The position numbers and the translations under genes were made by a program. Shown here one piece after another: positions 1 through 9,100 of a DNA stretch of 37,834 nucleotides. The stretch covers positions 1-37,834 of the forward strand of contig JBBQVO010000008.1 in NCBI GenBank assembly GCA_038211505.1, in the 5' to 3' direction. The notes under the pieces are model-generated. The model was not told the DNA's origin, did not search any database, and saw only the letters and a list, made by a program, of their open reading frames with translations. The stretch comes from JBBQVO01 sp038211505. Its GTDB lineage: Bacteria > Chloroflexota > Dehalococcoidia > DSTF01 > JACRBR01. Positions within the stretch are counted from its first letter, which is position 1, and every line of letters begins with the position of its first letter.

Positions 1-977
1 GCACGATCGTTCGCGTACACCTCGCACCCCAGCAGCCGCAGGGCGTCGACGACGACGTCATCGAGTCCAACAGCGCCTTCCTGCCACAGCAGCCGCTGGT
101 ACTTCGCGAGATCACCGTATCCCGCGTCCGCGCGATCGGCAGCCGCGGCGGCGGCGCCCAAAGCGATCCGCGCCGCTTCTTTGGCGCGCGCGAGTTCGTC
201 TAGCCCGGGCAATGGACGGCGATCCAGCCAGCCCGGCGCGCGTCCCTCCGCGAGCGCGCCGAGCGCGCGCCGGATGCCCGCCTGTAACGAGTCAGCCATC
301 GCATACCGCGCGTCGCCCGCCGCGAACGCCTTCATCGCCGGAAGCATCGTCACGCGTCCACTCGCCGACGGCAGCTCGACGCCGATCGCTGCCCCGCCTT
401 CGCTTCGCGCGAAGACACGCGCGCCGTCGATCGCCCGCTCGTCGAAGTAAGCGCGATAGGCGATCTGTGCGAGATGCGCATCGACAAACGACGCAAGCGC
501 ATGCCCGTAGTCGACAACGTGCGCCTGCGATCCTTCGCCCGCGATCAGCAACGGCGGCCGCAACGCGAGCCCATCAGCCAGCGGCAACCACCAGTAGTCA
601 TCGAACGCGTTGGCGCCGCGAATGTTGTGCCGCGCGTTCGCCGCATGCGCAAAGCAAACGACGACGCCGCCATGATCGAGCAACCGCTGCGTCTCGTCGC
701 GCCGCCGCAGCAGCACGTCCGCCAGCGTCACATCGGTCGGCGCCGCTGGCGTGTTGCGCACGACCTCATCCGCGAACGTCCGCGCCTCCGCGCCGGCGAT
801 CACCTCCTCGATCAGGATCGATGCCGCGTGCGGATCGATGACGAGCGCGTCGTAGTCGAAGAATGCCGGCGCGCTGATGACGTTGTAGTTGTCGACCTGC
901 ATGCCCGGCAGCGGGAAGCCGAGCGACAGGATGCGCCCGATGACGCGACGCTTCGCCGGCGTTTCGTCCACTGTCAT
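1..977 (-). CDS. Unrecognised protein, C-terminus cut by the window edge
   Basis: The frame is open without a stop from an ATG at 977 to base 1, giving at least 325 residues; the end lies outside the window. It starts 2 bp after the galU stop codon, so the two are almost certainly co-transcribed and may be translationally coupled. The N-terminal part reads ILSLGFPLPGMQVDNYN (residues 16-32), followed by PAFFDYDALVIDP (37-49). Further on come a VVVCFAHAAN strand and a region rich in Ala, Arg and Asp. There is no signal peptide or membrane segment. I do not recognise a family or a catalytic motif. The early alternation of hydrophobic strands and Asp-rich loops suggests a soluble alpha/beta protein, but no function can be assigned. 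Adjacency to galU weakly suggests a sugar-nucleotide or envelope role (inference only). Confidence 0.75.
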   Translation of the reverse strand, partial: MTVDETPAKRRVIGRILSLGFPLPGMQVDNYNVISAPAFFDYDALVIDPHAASILIEEVIAGAEARTFADEVVRNTPAAPTDVTLADVLLRRRDETQRLLDHGGVVVCFAHAANARHNIRGANAFDDYWWLPLADGLALRPPLLIAGEGSQAHVVDYGHALASFVDAHLAQIAYRAYFDERAIDGARVFARSEGGAAIGVELPSASGRVTMLPAMKAFAAGDARYAMADSLQAGIRRALGALAEGRAPGWLDRRPLPGLDELARAKEAARIALGAAAAAADRADAGYGDLAKYQRLLWQEGAVGLDDVVVDALRLLGCEVYANDR

Positions 978-979
978 GC

Positions 980-1849
980 TCAATCGTCGAGCGGCAACGT
1001 GCGCAGGAACTCGCGCAACCCCGGGCCGATGTCCGCACGTCGCATGCCGATCTCGATCGCCGCGGTCAGCAGCCCCAACGGCCGCCCCGTATCGTAGCGC
1101 CGCCCTTCGAATTCATACGCGAATACCGGCTGCGCCTGCATCAGCGCCGCCAGCGCGTCGGTGATCTGGATCTCGCGCCCCTTGCCGGGCGGCGTCTTCT
1201 CGATCATCTCGAAGATCTCCGGCGTCAGCACGTAGCGGCCGACGATGCCGAGACGCGACGGCGCGTCCTCAAGCTTCGGCTTCTCGACCAGCGACTCGAC
1301 GCGCGTCACGCCGCCACCGACGTCGGTGCCGCCGACGATCCCGTATTGCTCGACCTCTGCATCGGCAACTTCTTCGACGGCGATCACGGAACCGCCGTGC
1401 TTCTCGAAGACGTCGATCATCTGTTTCGAGACGGGTGGATCGGCGACGAGCACGTCGTCCGGAAACATCAGCAGGAACGGCTCATCGCCGACAGCGTGCT
1501 TCGCCTGCAGCACCGCGTGTCCGACGCCCTTCTGCTCGGTCTGGCGGATGTACATGAAATCGGCGAGATCGCTGATGTGCTGCATCTCGGCGAGGCGGGC
1601 GAGATCGCCCTTCTCACGCAGCATCATCTCGAGCTCCAGCGATCGGTCGAAGTGATCCTCGACGGCGCGCTTGCTCGCCGCCGTGACGATGATCACCTGG
1701 GTCAGCCCGGCGCCGACCGCCTCTTCGACGGTGTACTGGATGATCGGCTTGTCGACGAGCGGTAGCGACTCCTTCGGCTGCGCCTTCGTCGCCGGGAGCA
1801 TCCGCGTGCCGTACCCGGCCGCCAGCACCACCGCCTTCCGTACCCGCAC
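980..1849 (-). CDS. galU: UTP--glucose-1-phosphate uridylyltransferase
   Basis: GalU makes UDP-glucose from UTP and glucose-1-phosphate in the cytoplasm, feeding cell-surface polysaccharide and glycolipid synthesis. The 289-residue length fits the family. The N-terminal nucleotide-binding loop is seen as LAAGYGTRMLPATKAQPKE (residues 9-27), followed by PLVDKPIIQY (30-39). GVGHAVLQAKH (108-118) and the metal-binding FPDD (129-132) follow, and a VEKP motif lies in the C-terminal half. The start is a GTG with a GGAGGAGG Shine-Dalgarno just upstream. An ATG 4 bp further upstream is out of frame. A promoter of the form TTGCCG-N18-TACAAT lies at 1881-1910. The gene is divergent from the cupredoxin gene at 1963 and leads into the unrecognised gene ending at base 1. 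Confidence 0.95.
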   Translation of the reverse strand: MRVRKAVVLAAGYGTRMLPATKAQPKESLPLVDKPIIQYTVEEAVGAGLTQVIIVTAASKRAVEDHFDRSLELEMMLREKGDLARLAEMQHISDLADFMYIRQTEQKGVGHAVLQAKHAVGDEPFLLMFPDDVLVADPPVSKQMIDVFEKHGGSVIAVEEVADAEVEQYGIVGGTDVGGGVTRVESLVEKPKLEDAPSRLGIVGRYVLTPEIFEMIEKTPPGKGREIQITDALAALMQAQPVFAYEFEGRRYDTGRPLGLLTAAIEIGMRRADIGPGLREFLRTLPLDD

Positions 1850-1880
1850 GCATCCTCCTCCGCCGTCAAGCTGTTGCGGA

Positions 1881-1910
1881 ATTGTAACGGCGGCTCACGC
1901 ACACCGGCAA
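1881..1910 (-). promoter_or_regulatory. Promoter for galU
   Basis: On the minus strand TTGCCG (1905-1910) is followed, after exactly 18 bp, by TACAAT (1881-1886), about 31 bp before the galU GTG. The -10 differs from TATAAT at one base and the -35 from TTGACA at two. The 18-bp spacing equals that of the lexA and rpsL promoters in this window. Sequence-based call only. Confidence 0.5.
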
Positions 1911-1962
1911 TCAGCATTCGCGACAATAGGCCGCACCCCCCGCGTTGTGAGAAGGCATACCG

Positions 1963-2673
1963 ATGAAGTACCTGTTGATGCTGAGCGGCGCGCTGCTCGC
2001 CGCCGCGTCCGTGATCGCCATCACCGCCCCGTCGTCACCCACATCCGCCGCCACCGTGAACGTCGACGCCACCGACGACGCTTCATCGAACTTCTTCTCG
2101 CCTGCAACGATCGACATCACGGTCGGCGATACCGTTACCTGGACGTTCTCCGGCGCGGCCGTGCACACCGTCACCCGATCAGGATTGCCCGAGCAGTTCA
2201 GCAGCGGCCCGCCGAAGCTCACCGGCGCCTTCCCGCACACATTTACGCAAGCCGGCTCATACACCTACGTCTGCGTCATCCACTCCGGTATGAACGGCAC
2301 CGTGAACGTCACCGCCGCCGCCGCCGACACCGCAACCGCCGCCCCGCAGCCGACGGTCACCAATCCGCCATCGAACACGCCGCAATCGACATTCACCCCC
2401 GGCCCGAGCGCCACCGCCACCCCAACATCCATCGCCACGACGACCGCAGCGCAAGAGCCAGGTACTACGCCGATAGGCGTAGCGTCCTCGGCCGCCGACG
2501 CCGGCGTCGCCAGCGATGCATCGTCCCCGGCTGCGACGCCGATCGCGCAACAACTGCCCCGCACCGGCGATGCCGCATCCTCGCCGCGGGACTCCATCTG
2601 GCTAAGCATCCTGCTCGCGACGTCCGGCGCCGCCGGCATCGGGACGTCGATCGCGCTCCGCCGCAGACTCTAA
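1963..2673 (+). CDS. Secreted cupredoxin with LPRTG cell-wall sorting signal
   Basis: A 236-residue exported blue-copper-type protein. Residues 1-30 form a signal peptide with a hydrophobic core and an Ala-rich cleavage region. Residues 31-117 are a plastocyanin/amicyanin-like domain. Its type-1 copper ligands all appear present: His68 in AVHTV, then Cys104, His107 and Met110 in YVCVIHSGM. Residues 118-196 are a Thr/Pro/Ala/Ser-rich linker. LPRTG (198-202), a hydrophobic helix (about 212-232) and an RRR tail form a sortase-type signal, so the domain is expected to be displayed at the surface. It probably carries electrons or binds copper outside the membrane (inference). A paralogue with the same architecture follows 89 bp downstream. 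Confidence 0.88.
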   Translation: MKYLLMLSGALLAAASVIAITAPSSPTSAATVNVDATDDASSNFFSPATIDITVGDTVTWTFSGAAVHTVTRSGLPEQFSSGPPKLTGAFPHTFTQAGSYTYVCVIHSGMNGTVNVTAAAADTATAAPQPTVTNPPSNTPQSTFTPGPSATATPTSIATTTAAQEPGTTPIGVASSAADAGVASDASSPAATPIAQQLPRTGDAASSPRDSIWLSILLATSGAAGIGTSIALRRRL

Positions 2674-2762
2674 TACACATCCGAACGCGCCTTCGCGTCG
2701 TATTGCATGGCGAACACCGCCAGCAGCGGAGTCTGCTGTTGTCCCAGCACGGAGGCTTTCGC

Positions 2763-3482
2763 ATGCGCCCACTGATTGCTCTCGGAACCGCGTTCCTCGC
2801 CGCTGCCGCAATCGTCGCCGCCCTGACGCTCCCCGGATCGACGGCCAACGCCGCAACCCAGAACGTCACCGTCTCCGACACCCTGGCCTTCATCGACGCC
2901 ACGTCGAGCACCGGCACGACCACGATCACCGCCGGCGATACCGTCCACTGGACCTGGACAGGTTCGCTGCCACACTCCGTCACTGCCGACGACGGCTCGT
3001 TCGATAGCGCCGTGCATAGCGGCGGTTCGTTCCCGTTCGACCAGCCGTTCAACACGCCGGGCTCATACGCCTACCACTGCCAGATTCACGGCGGAGCCGG
3101 CGGCGTCGGCATGTCCGGCACGATCGTCGTGCAGGCCGCCGCAACCCCAACAAACACCGCGGCGGCTCCGACCAGCACCGCCGCCGCGACCAACACGACC
3201 GCCGCCGGCGCAACGAACACGCCCGCCACATCCGCCACTGCGGGCGCCAGCAGCACGTCCGCACCCGCAACGAGCACGCCTGTAGCCGCCGCGACGCAAG
3301 CGACGATCTCCGCATCGCCGACGCGCGCCGCAGCGGCCGCAGCCGCCGGCACGCAGCTCCCACGTACAGGCAACGGCTCCGAAGCGTCCCGTGGCAGCGT
3401 CTGGCTCGCGATCGCACTCGTCGCGCTCGGCCTGGCGACGTTCGCAGTCGCGGCAGCAATGCGTGTGCGACGTCAAGCATAG
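2763..3482 (+). CDS. Second secreted cupredoxin with LPRTG sorting signal
   Basis: A 239-residue paralogue of the preceding gene. The start is the ATG at 2763, which gives a clean signal peptide (residues 1-31); the frame stays open far upstream, but that part is antisense to galU or overlaps the first cupredoxin. The cupredoxin domain spans about 32-125 with His71 (LPHSV), Cys106, His109 and probably Met117. The Cys-to-Met loop HCQIHGGAGGVGM is longer than in the first copy, which may change the redox potential. A Thr/Ala-rich linker of about 70 residues leads to LPRTG (199-203), a transmembrane helix and a basic RVRRQ tail. The two proteins share layout more than sequence, so the duplication is old. 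Confidence 0.87.
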   Translation: MRPLIALGTAFLAAAAIVAALTLPGSTANAATQNVTVSDTLAFIDATSSTGTTTITAGDTVHWTWTGSLPHSVTADDGSFDSAVHSGGSFPFDQPFNTPGSYAYHCQIHGGAGGVGMSGTIVVQAAATPTNTAAAPTSTAAATNTTAAGATNTPATSATAGASSTSAPATSTPVAAATQATISASPTRAAAAAAAGTQLPRTGNGSEASRGSVWLAIALVALGLATFAVAAAMRVRRQA

Positions 3483-3516
3483 GACGCGGGACGAGTCCGT
3501 CTGTTAAGCTGCGGCG

Positions 3517-3855
3517 ATGGGCACGTTCCTACATCCAATCGGCCTCCTGTCTGCCAACGGCGACCACGTGGAGACGATCGATGCGCCCGTCGACACGGGC
3601 TCGACGTTCTCCGCGATGCCCTCGACGATCCTCGATCGTCTCGGCGTCGAGTCGCACCGGAGCGTCTCGCTCAAGCTCGCCGATGGCCGCGTGGGCGAGC
3701 GTCGCATAGGCCGTGTGCTCGCCGAAATCGATGGCGTGCGAGAAGAGATCCTCTGCGTCTTCGCCGACGCCGGCGATCTCCCCACGATCGGCGACCACAC
3801 CCTCGAAGCATTTCTACTCGCCGTCGATATCCCCGCCGAAGCTCTCTGGGCGTAA
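3517..3855 (+). CDS. Retropepsin-like (clan AA) aspartic protease domain protein
   Basis: A 112-residue cytoplasmic protein without signal peptide or membrane segment. The active-site motif is DAPVDTGSTFSAMP (Asp26-Thr27-Gly28). The C-terminal segment IGDHTLEAFLLAVD (81-94) matches the second conserved part of bacterial single-domain retropepsin-like proteases, which work as dimers. The length suits a single lobe. No substrate can be named. An AT-rich TTAAGC stretch lies only about 12 bp before the ATG and there is no clear Shine-Dalgarno, so a leaderless transcript is possible (inference). Confidence 0.78.
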   Translation: MGTFLHPIGLLSANGDHVETIDAPVDTGSTFSAMPSTILDRLGVESHRSVSLKLADGRVGERRIGRVLAEIDGVREEILCVFADAGDLPTIGDHTLEAFLLAVDIPAEALWA

Positions 3856-3964
3856 ACCCATTCTCTGCTGCCAGTCGATGTCAGGAGCGGCGCCATCCCG
3901 CCCCCGCCGCTTGCTATCCTGAACCTGGTTCCACACCGCAAATGCCGCACCGCAACTGAGGCTC

Positions 3965-6046
3965 ATGCCCGACTTTCAACTCGTATCTGACTTCCAGCCG
4001 ACGGGCGATCAGCCGAGCGCCATCGAGGCGCTGGCCGCCGGCCTCAAGCGCGGCGATCGCGCACAGACGCTCCTCGGCGTCACCGGCAGCGGCAAGACCT
4101 TCACGATGGCGAACCTGATCGCTCAATACCAACGCCCAACGCTGGTTCTCGCCCCGAACCGCACCCTGGCGGCGCAGCTCTGCTCCGAGTTCAAAGACTT
4201 CTTCCCCGAAAACGCGGTCGAATACTTCGTCTCCTACTACGACTACTACCAGCCCGAGGCGTACATCCCCCGCACCGACACCTACATCGCCAAAGACGCC
4301 GACATCAACGAAGAGATCGACAAGCTGCGCCACGCCGCCACCCGCGCACTATTCGAGCGCCGCGACGTGCTGATCGTCGCCTCGATCTCGTGCATCTACG
4401 GTCTCGGCGAGCCGGAGGAGTACCAGAGCTTCGTCGTCCACGTCGAAAAGGGGCAACGCTTCGAGCGCTCGCGCATCATGCGCCGCTTCATCGACATGCA
4501 GTACGAACGCAACGACATGAACCTCGTACGGGGCAAGTTCCGCATGCGCGGCGACAGCGTCACGATCCAACCGTCGTACGAAGAGCTCGCCGTCCGCATC
4601 GACTTCTTCGGCGACGAGGTCGAGCGCATCATCGAGATCGACCCGCTCACCGGTGAACTGCTCGCGGAACGCGACGCGATCGACATCTATCCCGCAAAGC
4701 ATTTCGTCACGTCGCACGACAAACTGCAGGACGCGATGCAAGACATCACGGCGGAGTTGCATGAGCGCCTCATCGAGCTGCGCGCCGAGGGCAAGATTCT
4801 CGAAGCGGCGCGGCTCGAAGAGCGAACAAACTACGATCTCGAAACTATGCGCGAAGCCGGCTACTGCTCCGGCATCGAGAACTACAGCCGCCACCTCGCC
4901 CGCCGCGCCGCAGGCAGCACGCCGTGGACGCTGCTCGACTACTTCCCCGACGACTTTCTCATGTTCATCGACGAGTCGCACATCTCCGTCCCCCAGGCGC
5001 GGGGCATGTACCACGGCGACGCGTCTCGAAAGTCCGTACTCGTCGAATACGGCTTCCGGTTGCCATCGGCGATGGACAACCGCCCGCTGAACTTTCAGGA
5101 GTTCGAAGCTCACATGAATCAGGTCGTCTTCGTGTCGGCGACGCCCGGCCCTCACGAGATGGCCGTGAGCGCCCAGATCGCCGAACAGGTCATCCGTCCG
5201 ACGGGTCTGCTCGATCCGATCATCGAAGTGCGTCCGACGCGCAGCCAGATCGACGATCTGCTCGACGAGATCAAGCAGCGCGTCGCGCGCGGCGAGCGCT
5301 CGCTCGTGACGACGCTGACAAAGCGCATGGCCGAAGATCTCGCCGACTACCTGCGCGAGAGCGATGTCCGCACGCACTACCTGCACAGCGAAGTAGACAC
5401 GCTCGAACGCGTCGAGATCCTTCGCGATCTCCGTCTCGGCGTCTACGACGTTGTCGTCGGCATCAACCTGCTGCGTGAAGGTCTCGATCTGCCGGAGGTC
5501 AGCCTCGTCTGCATCCTCGACGCCGACAAGGAGGGCTACCTCCGCAGCGGCGGCTCGCTCGTGCAGACGATCGGCCGCGCCGCGCGCCACGTCGATGGCC
5601 ACGTGATCATGTACGCCGACAACATCACCGACTCGATGCGCTTCGCCATCGATGAGACCAACCGCCGGCGCGCCATCCAGCGCTCGTACAACGAGGAGCA
5701 CGGCATCTCGCCCGAGGGCATCACGAAGGCGATCCGCGACATCACCGACCAAATCAAGAAGGTCGCCGAGGAGCGCGTCGAATACAACGTCAAGGATCTG
5801 CCGAAGGACGAGATGACGCGCCTCGTGAAGGATCTCGAATCGCAGATGAAGACCGCATCGAAGTCGCTCGAGTTCGAGAAAGCGGCGCTGCTGCGCGACC
5901 AGATCATCCAGCTGCGCAAGGCGATGCTTGACGATCAGTCCGCGCTCCACGAGTTTGCGCAGTCATCGTACGGCTCGCTCGGCGCCACGCCCCGCTCGCG
6001 CCCAGGCCGTTACCAACGGCGTGCGCCGGTGCGCGGCCGCCGCTAG
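3965..6046 (+). CDS. uvrB: UvrABC excinuclease subunit B
   Basis: UvrB is the damage-verifying helicase-like subunit of nucleotide excision repair; it is loaded by UvrA and recruits UvrC. The 693 residues are full length. Visible parts are the Walker A loop GVTGSGKT (38-45), the DNA-clamping beta-hairpin [12 protein letters not shown] (91-102), the Walker B/DEAD-like MFIDESH, the helicase C-terminal motifs including the arginine-finger stretch QTIGRAARH, and a C-terminal UVR motif for UvrC contact. The last 30 residues are basic and low-complexity. mfd follows on the same strand about 110 bp downstream, linking global and transcription-coupled repair. An imperfect GAAC-N3-GTTC palindrome upstream resembles an SOS box but has the wrong spacing. 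Confidence 0.97.
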   Translation: MPDFQLVSDFQPTGDQPSAIEALAAGLKRGDRAQTLLGVTGSGKTFTMANLIAQYQRPTLVLAPNRTLAAQLCSEFKDFFPENAVEYFVSYYDYYQPEAYIPRTDTYIAKDADINEEIDKLRHAATRALFERRDVLIVASISCIYGLGEPEEYQSFVVHVEKGQRFERSRIMRRFIDMQYERNDMNLVRGKFRMRGDSVTIQPSYEELAVRIDFFGDEVERIIEIDPLTGELLAERDAIDIYPAKHFVTSHDKLQDAMQDITAELHERLIELRAEGKILEAARLEERTNYDLETMREAGYCSGIENYSRHLARRAAGSTPWTLLDYFPDDFLMFIDESHISVPQARGMYHGDASRKSVLVEYGFRLPSAMDNRPLNFQEFEAHMNQVVFVSATPGPHEMAVSAQIAEQVIRPTGLLDPIIEVRPTRSQIDDLLDEIKQRVARGERSLVTTLTKRMAEDLADYLRESDVRTHYLHSEVDTLERVEILRDLRLGVYDVVVGINLLREGLDLPEVSLVCILDADKEGYLRSGGSLVQTIGRAARHVDGHVIMYADNITDSMRFAIDETNRRRAIQRSYNEEHGISPEGITKAIRDITDQIKKVAEERVEYNVKDLPKDEMTRLVKDLESQMKTASKSLEFEKAALLRDQIIQLRKAMLDDQSALHEFAQSSYGSLGATPRSRPGRYQRRAPVRGRR

Positions 6047-6088
6047 ATCACACGAATTCAGTCGTCACGTCGACGGGTCATCGCTTGA

Positions 6089-6094
6089 TACAAT
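6089..6094 (+). promoter_or_regulatory. Extended -10 element for mfd
   Basis: TACAAT preceded by TGA (positions 6086-6088) gives a TGnTACAAT extended -10 about 65 bp before the mfd ATG. No convincing -35 lies 16-18 bp upstream, which is acceptable for an extended -10 promoter. The transcript would begin close to the hairpin at 6104-6129. Confidence 0.4.
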
Positions 6095-6103
6095 GAACAC
6101 GCA

Positions 6104-6129
6104 GGGGCTGATCGCCGCGATCAGGCCCC
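6104..6129 (+). other. Stem-loop in the uvrB-mfd intergenic region
   Basis: GGGGC-TGATCG, a CCG loop, then CGATCA-G-GCCCC form an 11-bp stem with one bulged G. No T-run follows, so it is not a classical intrinsic terminator, though it could end uvrB transcripts or structure the mfd leader. Confidence 0.55.
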
Positions 6130-6158
6130 GTTCGTGTCGTCCGTAGCGTTTGGAGACG

Positions 6159-9100
6159 ATGGATCTTTCCGCGCTGCTGCCTATTCTCGAAGAGACGGTC
6201 GGGCTCGATCGCCTCCGCCGCCGCATGGCCGCCGTCGGCGCGCTCACGCTCGGTGTCAGCGACGGCGCGAAGGCCGCCGTGCTGGCTGCGCTCGCGCGTG
6301 AGACCCGGGCGCCCGTCCTGATCGTCACTCCCAAGCCGCAGCAGGCGGACGCGATCACCGACGAGCTGCGCGCCTGGCTCGGCGACCACGTCGATCGCGT
6401 GCTCCCGTTCCCAGAGCGCGACGCGCTGCCGTACGAACGCCTCACGCCCGACGCCGACGACATCACCTGCCGGCTCCAGGTTCTCGACGCGCTCCACGCC
6501 GCGAACGCCAGCTCGCCACGGCCGATCATCGTCGGCTGCGCCGCCGCGATCGCACAGCGAACGCTGACACCGGACGAGCTCGCGCGCGCAACGATCGTCA
6601 TCAGCCGCGGCGAGAAGACGAACCAGCACGATCTGCTGCTGGCGCTCGATGCCGGCGGCTACCGCATCGAGGCGCAGGTGGCGGCGCCAGGCGAGGCGTC
6701 GCGGCGCGGCGGCATCGTCGACGTCTGGCCGCCGTCCGAAGATCTGCCGCTGCGGATCGAGTTCTTCGGCGACGACATCGAGAGCCTGCGCGCGTTCGAT
6801 CCCGCGACGCAGCGATCGTCCGACATGCGCGAGACGCTGCGCATCGGCCCGGCGCGCGAGCTGGCGATCGATGCGGCGCGGATGCGCGAGCTGGCGGCGC
6901 AGCTGCAGTTCGGCAACGTGCGCGGCGATGCCAGAGATCGCTTCTTCAGCGACAAGCAGTTTCTCGAGCAAGGCGCGGCGTTCGTCGGCGACGATTACTA
7001 CGCGCCGTTTCTCGCAACGGGCACACTCCTCGATCACGTAACCTCACATCAACACGCGCTCGTCGTGATCGACGAGCCGGCCGACATCGCTTCGGTGCAG
7101 CAGGAGCGCGACGAGCAGTCGGCGGCATCGCGCAGCGAGCTGGAAGTGCGCGGTGAACTGCCGCGCGGCATGCCCGATCCGCACGTCCTCTGGCCCGAGC
7201 TCAGCGCCCGGATCGACACGATGCCGCGTCTAAACCTCTCGCGCTGGGCGATCGGCGACGCCGACGCGCCCGATGCCGGCGCCGCGATCCGGCTTCCGTT
7301 TGCGCCGGTCGCCGCGTATGGCGGCCGCCTCCGCGTGCTCGGAGAGGAGCTGACGAAGACGCTGCGAGACGGCCAGCAGATCGTCGTCGTATCGACGCAG
7401 TCCAAGCGCCTGGTGCAACTCCTCGAGGAGCACGATGTCTTCGCGCGCGAGGCGGTCGAGATGCAGCCGCTGCAACTCGGTCACGGCGCGATCACCGTCA
7501 TCCACGGTTCGCTGCCCCACGGCTGGTCCGTGGGCGGCGAGCAAGGCGGGCTGACATTGCTCACTGACGCCGAAGTCTTCGGCTTCACGAAACAGCGACG
7601 GCCGCCGCCGCGCCGCGGATCCGCGCGCGATGCCTTTCTCGCCGACCTCAACGAAGGCGAATACGTCGTCCACATCGAGCACGGCATCGCGAAGTTCGCC
7701 GGCCTCGTGCGCAAGGGCGTGGACGGCAACGAACGCGAGTACCTTGAACTGCACTACGCCGACGGCGACCGTCTTTTCGTACCAACCGAGCAGGTCGATC
7801 GCGTCAGCCGCTACGTCGGGCCGAGCGAGCATCGGCCGTCGCTGACTCGCCTCGGATCGCAAGAGTGGTCGCGAGCGAAGGCGCGCGTCCGTCGCGCCGT
7901 GCAGGAACTCGCGAAGGAGCTGTTGCAACTCTACGCCTCGCGTGAGCTGGCGGAAGGCCACGCATTCCCGCAGGACACGGCCTGGCAGTCGGAGCTTGAA
8001 GCATCGTTCCCCTACGTGGAGACGGCGGACCAGGTCAGCGCCATCCACGACGTCAAGCACGACATGGAGGAGACGCGGCCGATGGATCGCCTCGTCTGCG
8101 GCGACGTCGGGTACGGCAAGACCGAAGTCGCCGTGCGCGCCGCATTCAAGGCCGTGATGGACGGCACGCAGGTCGCCGTCCTCGTGCCGACGACAGTGCT
8201 CGCCCAGCAGCACTACAACACCTTCCGCTCGCGACTCGCCGGCTTCCCCGTCCGCGTTGAGATGCTCTCGCGCTTCCGCAGCGACAAGGATCAGCGCCGC
8301 GTCGTCGCCGACGCTGTCTCCGGCGGCGTCGATATCGTCATCGGCACGCACCGCATCTTGCAGAAGGACGTTTCGTTCAAGAATCTCGGGCTGATCATCA
8401 TCGACGAGGAACAGCGCTTCGGCGTCACGCACAAGGAGCGGTTGAAGCAGATGCGCGCGGAAGTCGACGTGCTCACGCTGACGGCGACGCCGATCCCGCG
8501 CACACTGAACATGGCGCTGACCGGCATCCGCGACATGTCGACGATCGAGACGCCGCCGGAGGAGCGCCTGCCGATCAAGACCTACGTCACGGAGTTCGAC
8601 GAACATCTCGTGCACGAGGCGATCACGCGCGAGATGGAACGCGGCGGCCAGGTCTACTTCGTCCACAACCGCGTCCACAACATCGAGTTGATCGCCCGCC
8701 AGCTGCGCGACATCGTGCCCGAAGCGGAGATCCTCATCGGCCACGGGCAGATGGCGGAGGATCAGCTTGAGCGCGTCATGCTCGACTTCACCGAGGGCAA
8801 AGCCGATGTGCTGATCTGCACGACGATCATCGAGTCCGGCCTCGACATCCCCAACGTCAACACGATCATCATCAACAATGCCGACAAGTTCGGATTGGCG
8901 CAGCTCTATCAGTTGCGCGGGCGCGTCGGCCGTGGCGCGGCGCGTGCGCACGCGTACCTGCTATACGAGAGGCATCGATCGCTGAGCGAGATCGCGCAGA
9001 AGCGCCTGCAGACGATCTTCGAAGCGACGGAACTGGGCGCGGGATTTCAAATCGCGCTGCGTGATCTCGAGATTCGCGGCGCCGGCAACTTGCTCGGCGC

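Noticed and set aside
1671..2762. Long upstream extension of the second cupredoxin frame
   Set aside because: It is antisense to galU and overlaps the first cupredoxin in another frame; the residues are Arg/His-rich and the signal peptide begins at 2763.
3919..3932. Possible SOS box before uvrB (GAAC-CTG-GTTC)
   Set aside because: The half-sites are 3 bp apart, not the 4 bp seen at lexA, so LexA binding is doubtful; kept only as a note under uvrB.
4349..5950. 533-codon open frame antisense to uvrB
   Set aside because: A GC-rich codon shadow of uvrB with repetitive Asp/Val/Arg composition and no family likeness.
7230..8951. 573-codon open frame antisense to mfd
   Set aside because: Same type of shadow; mfd is intact and conserved on the other strand.
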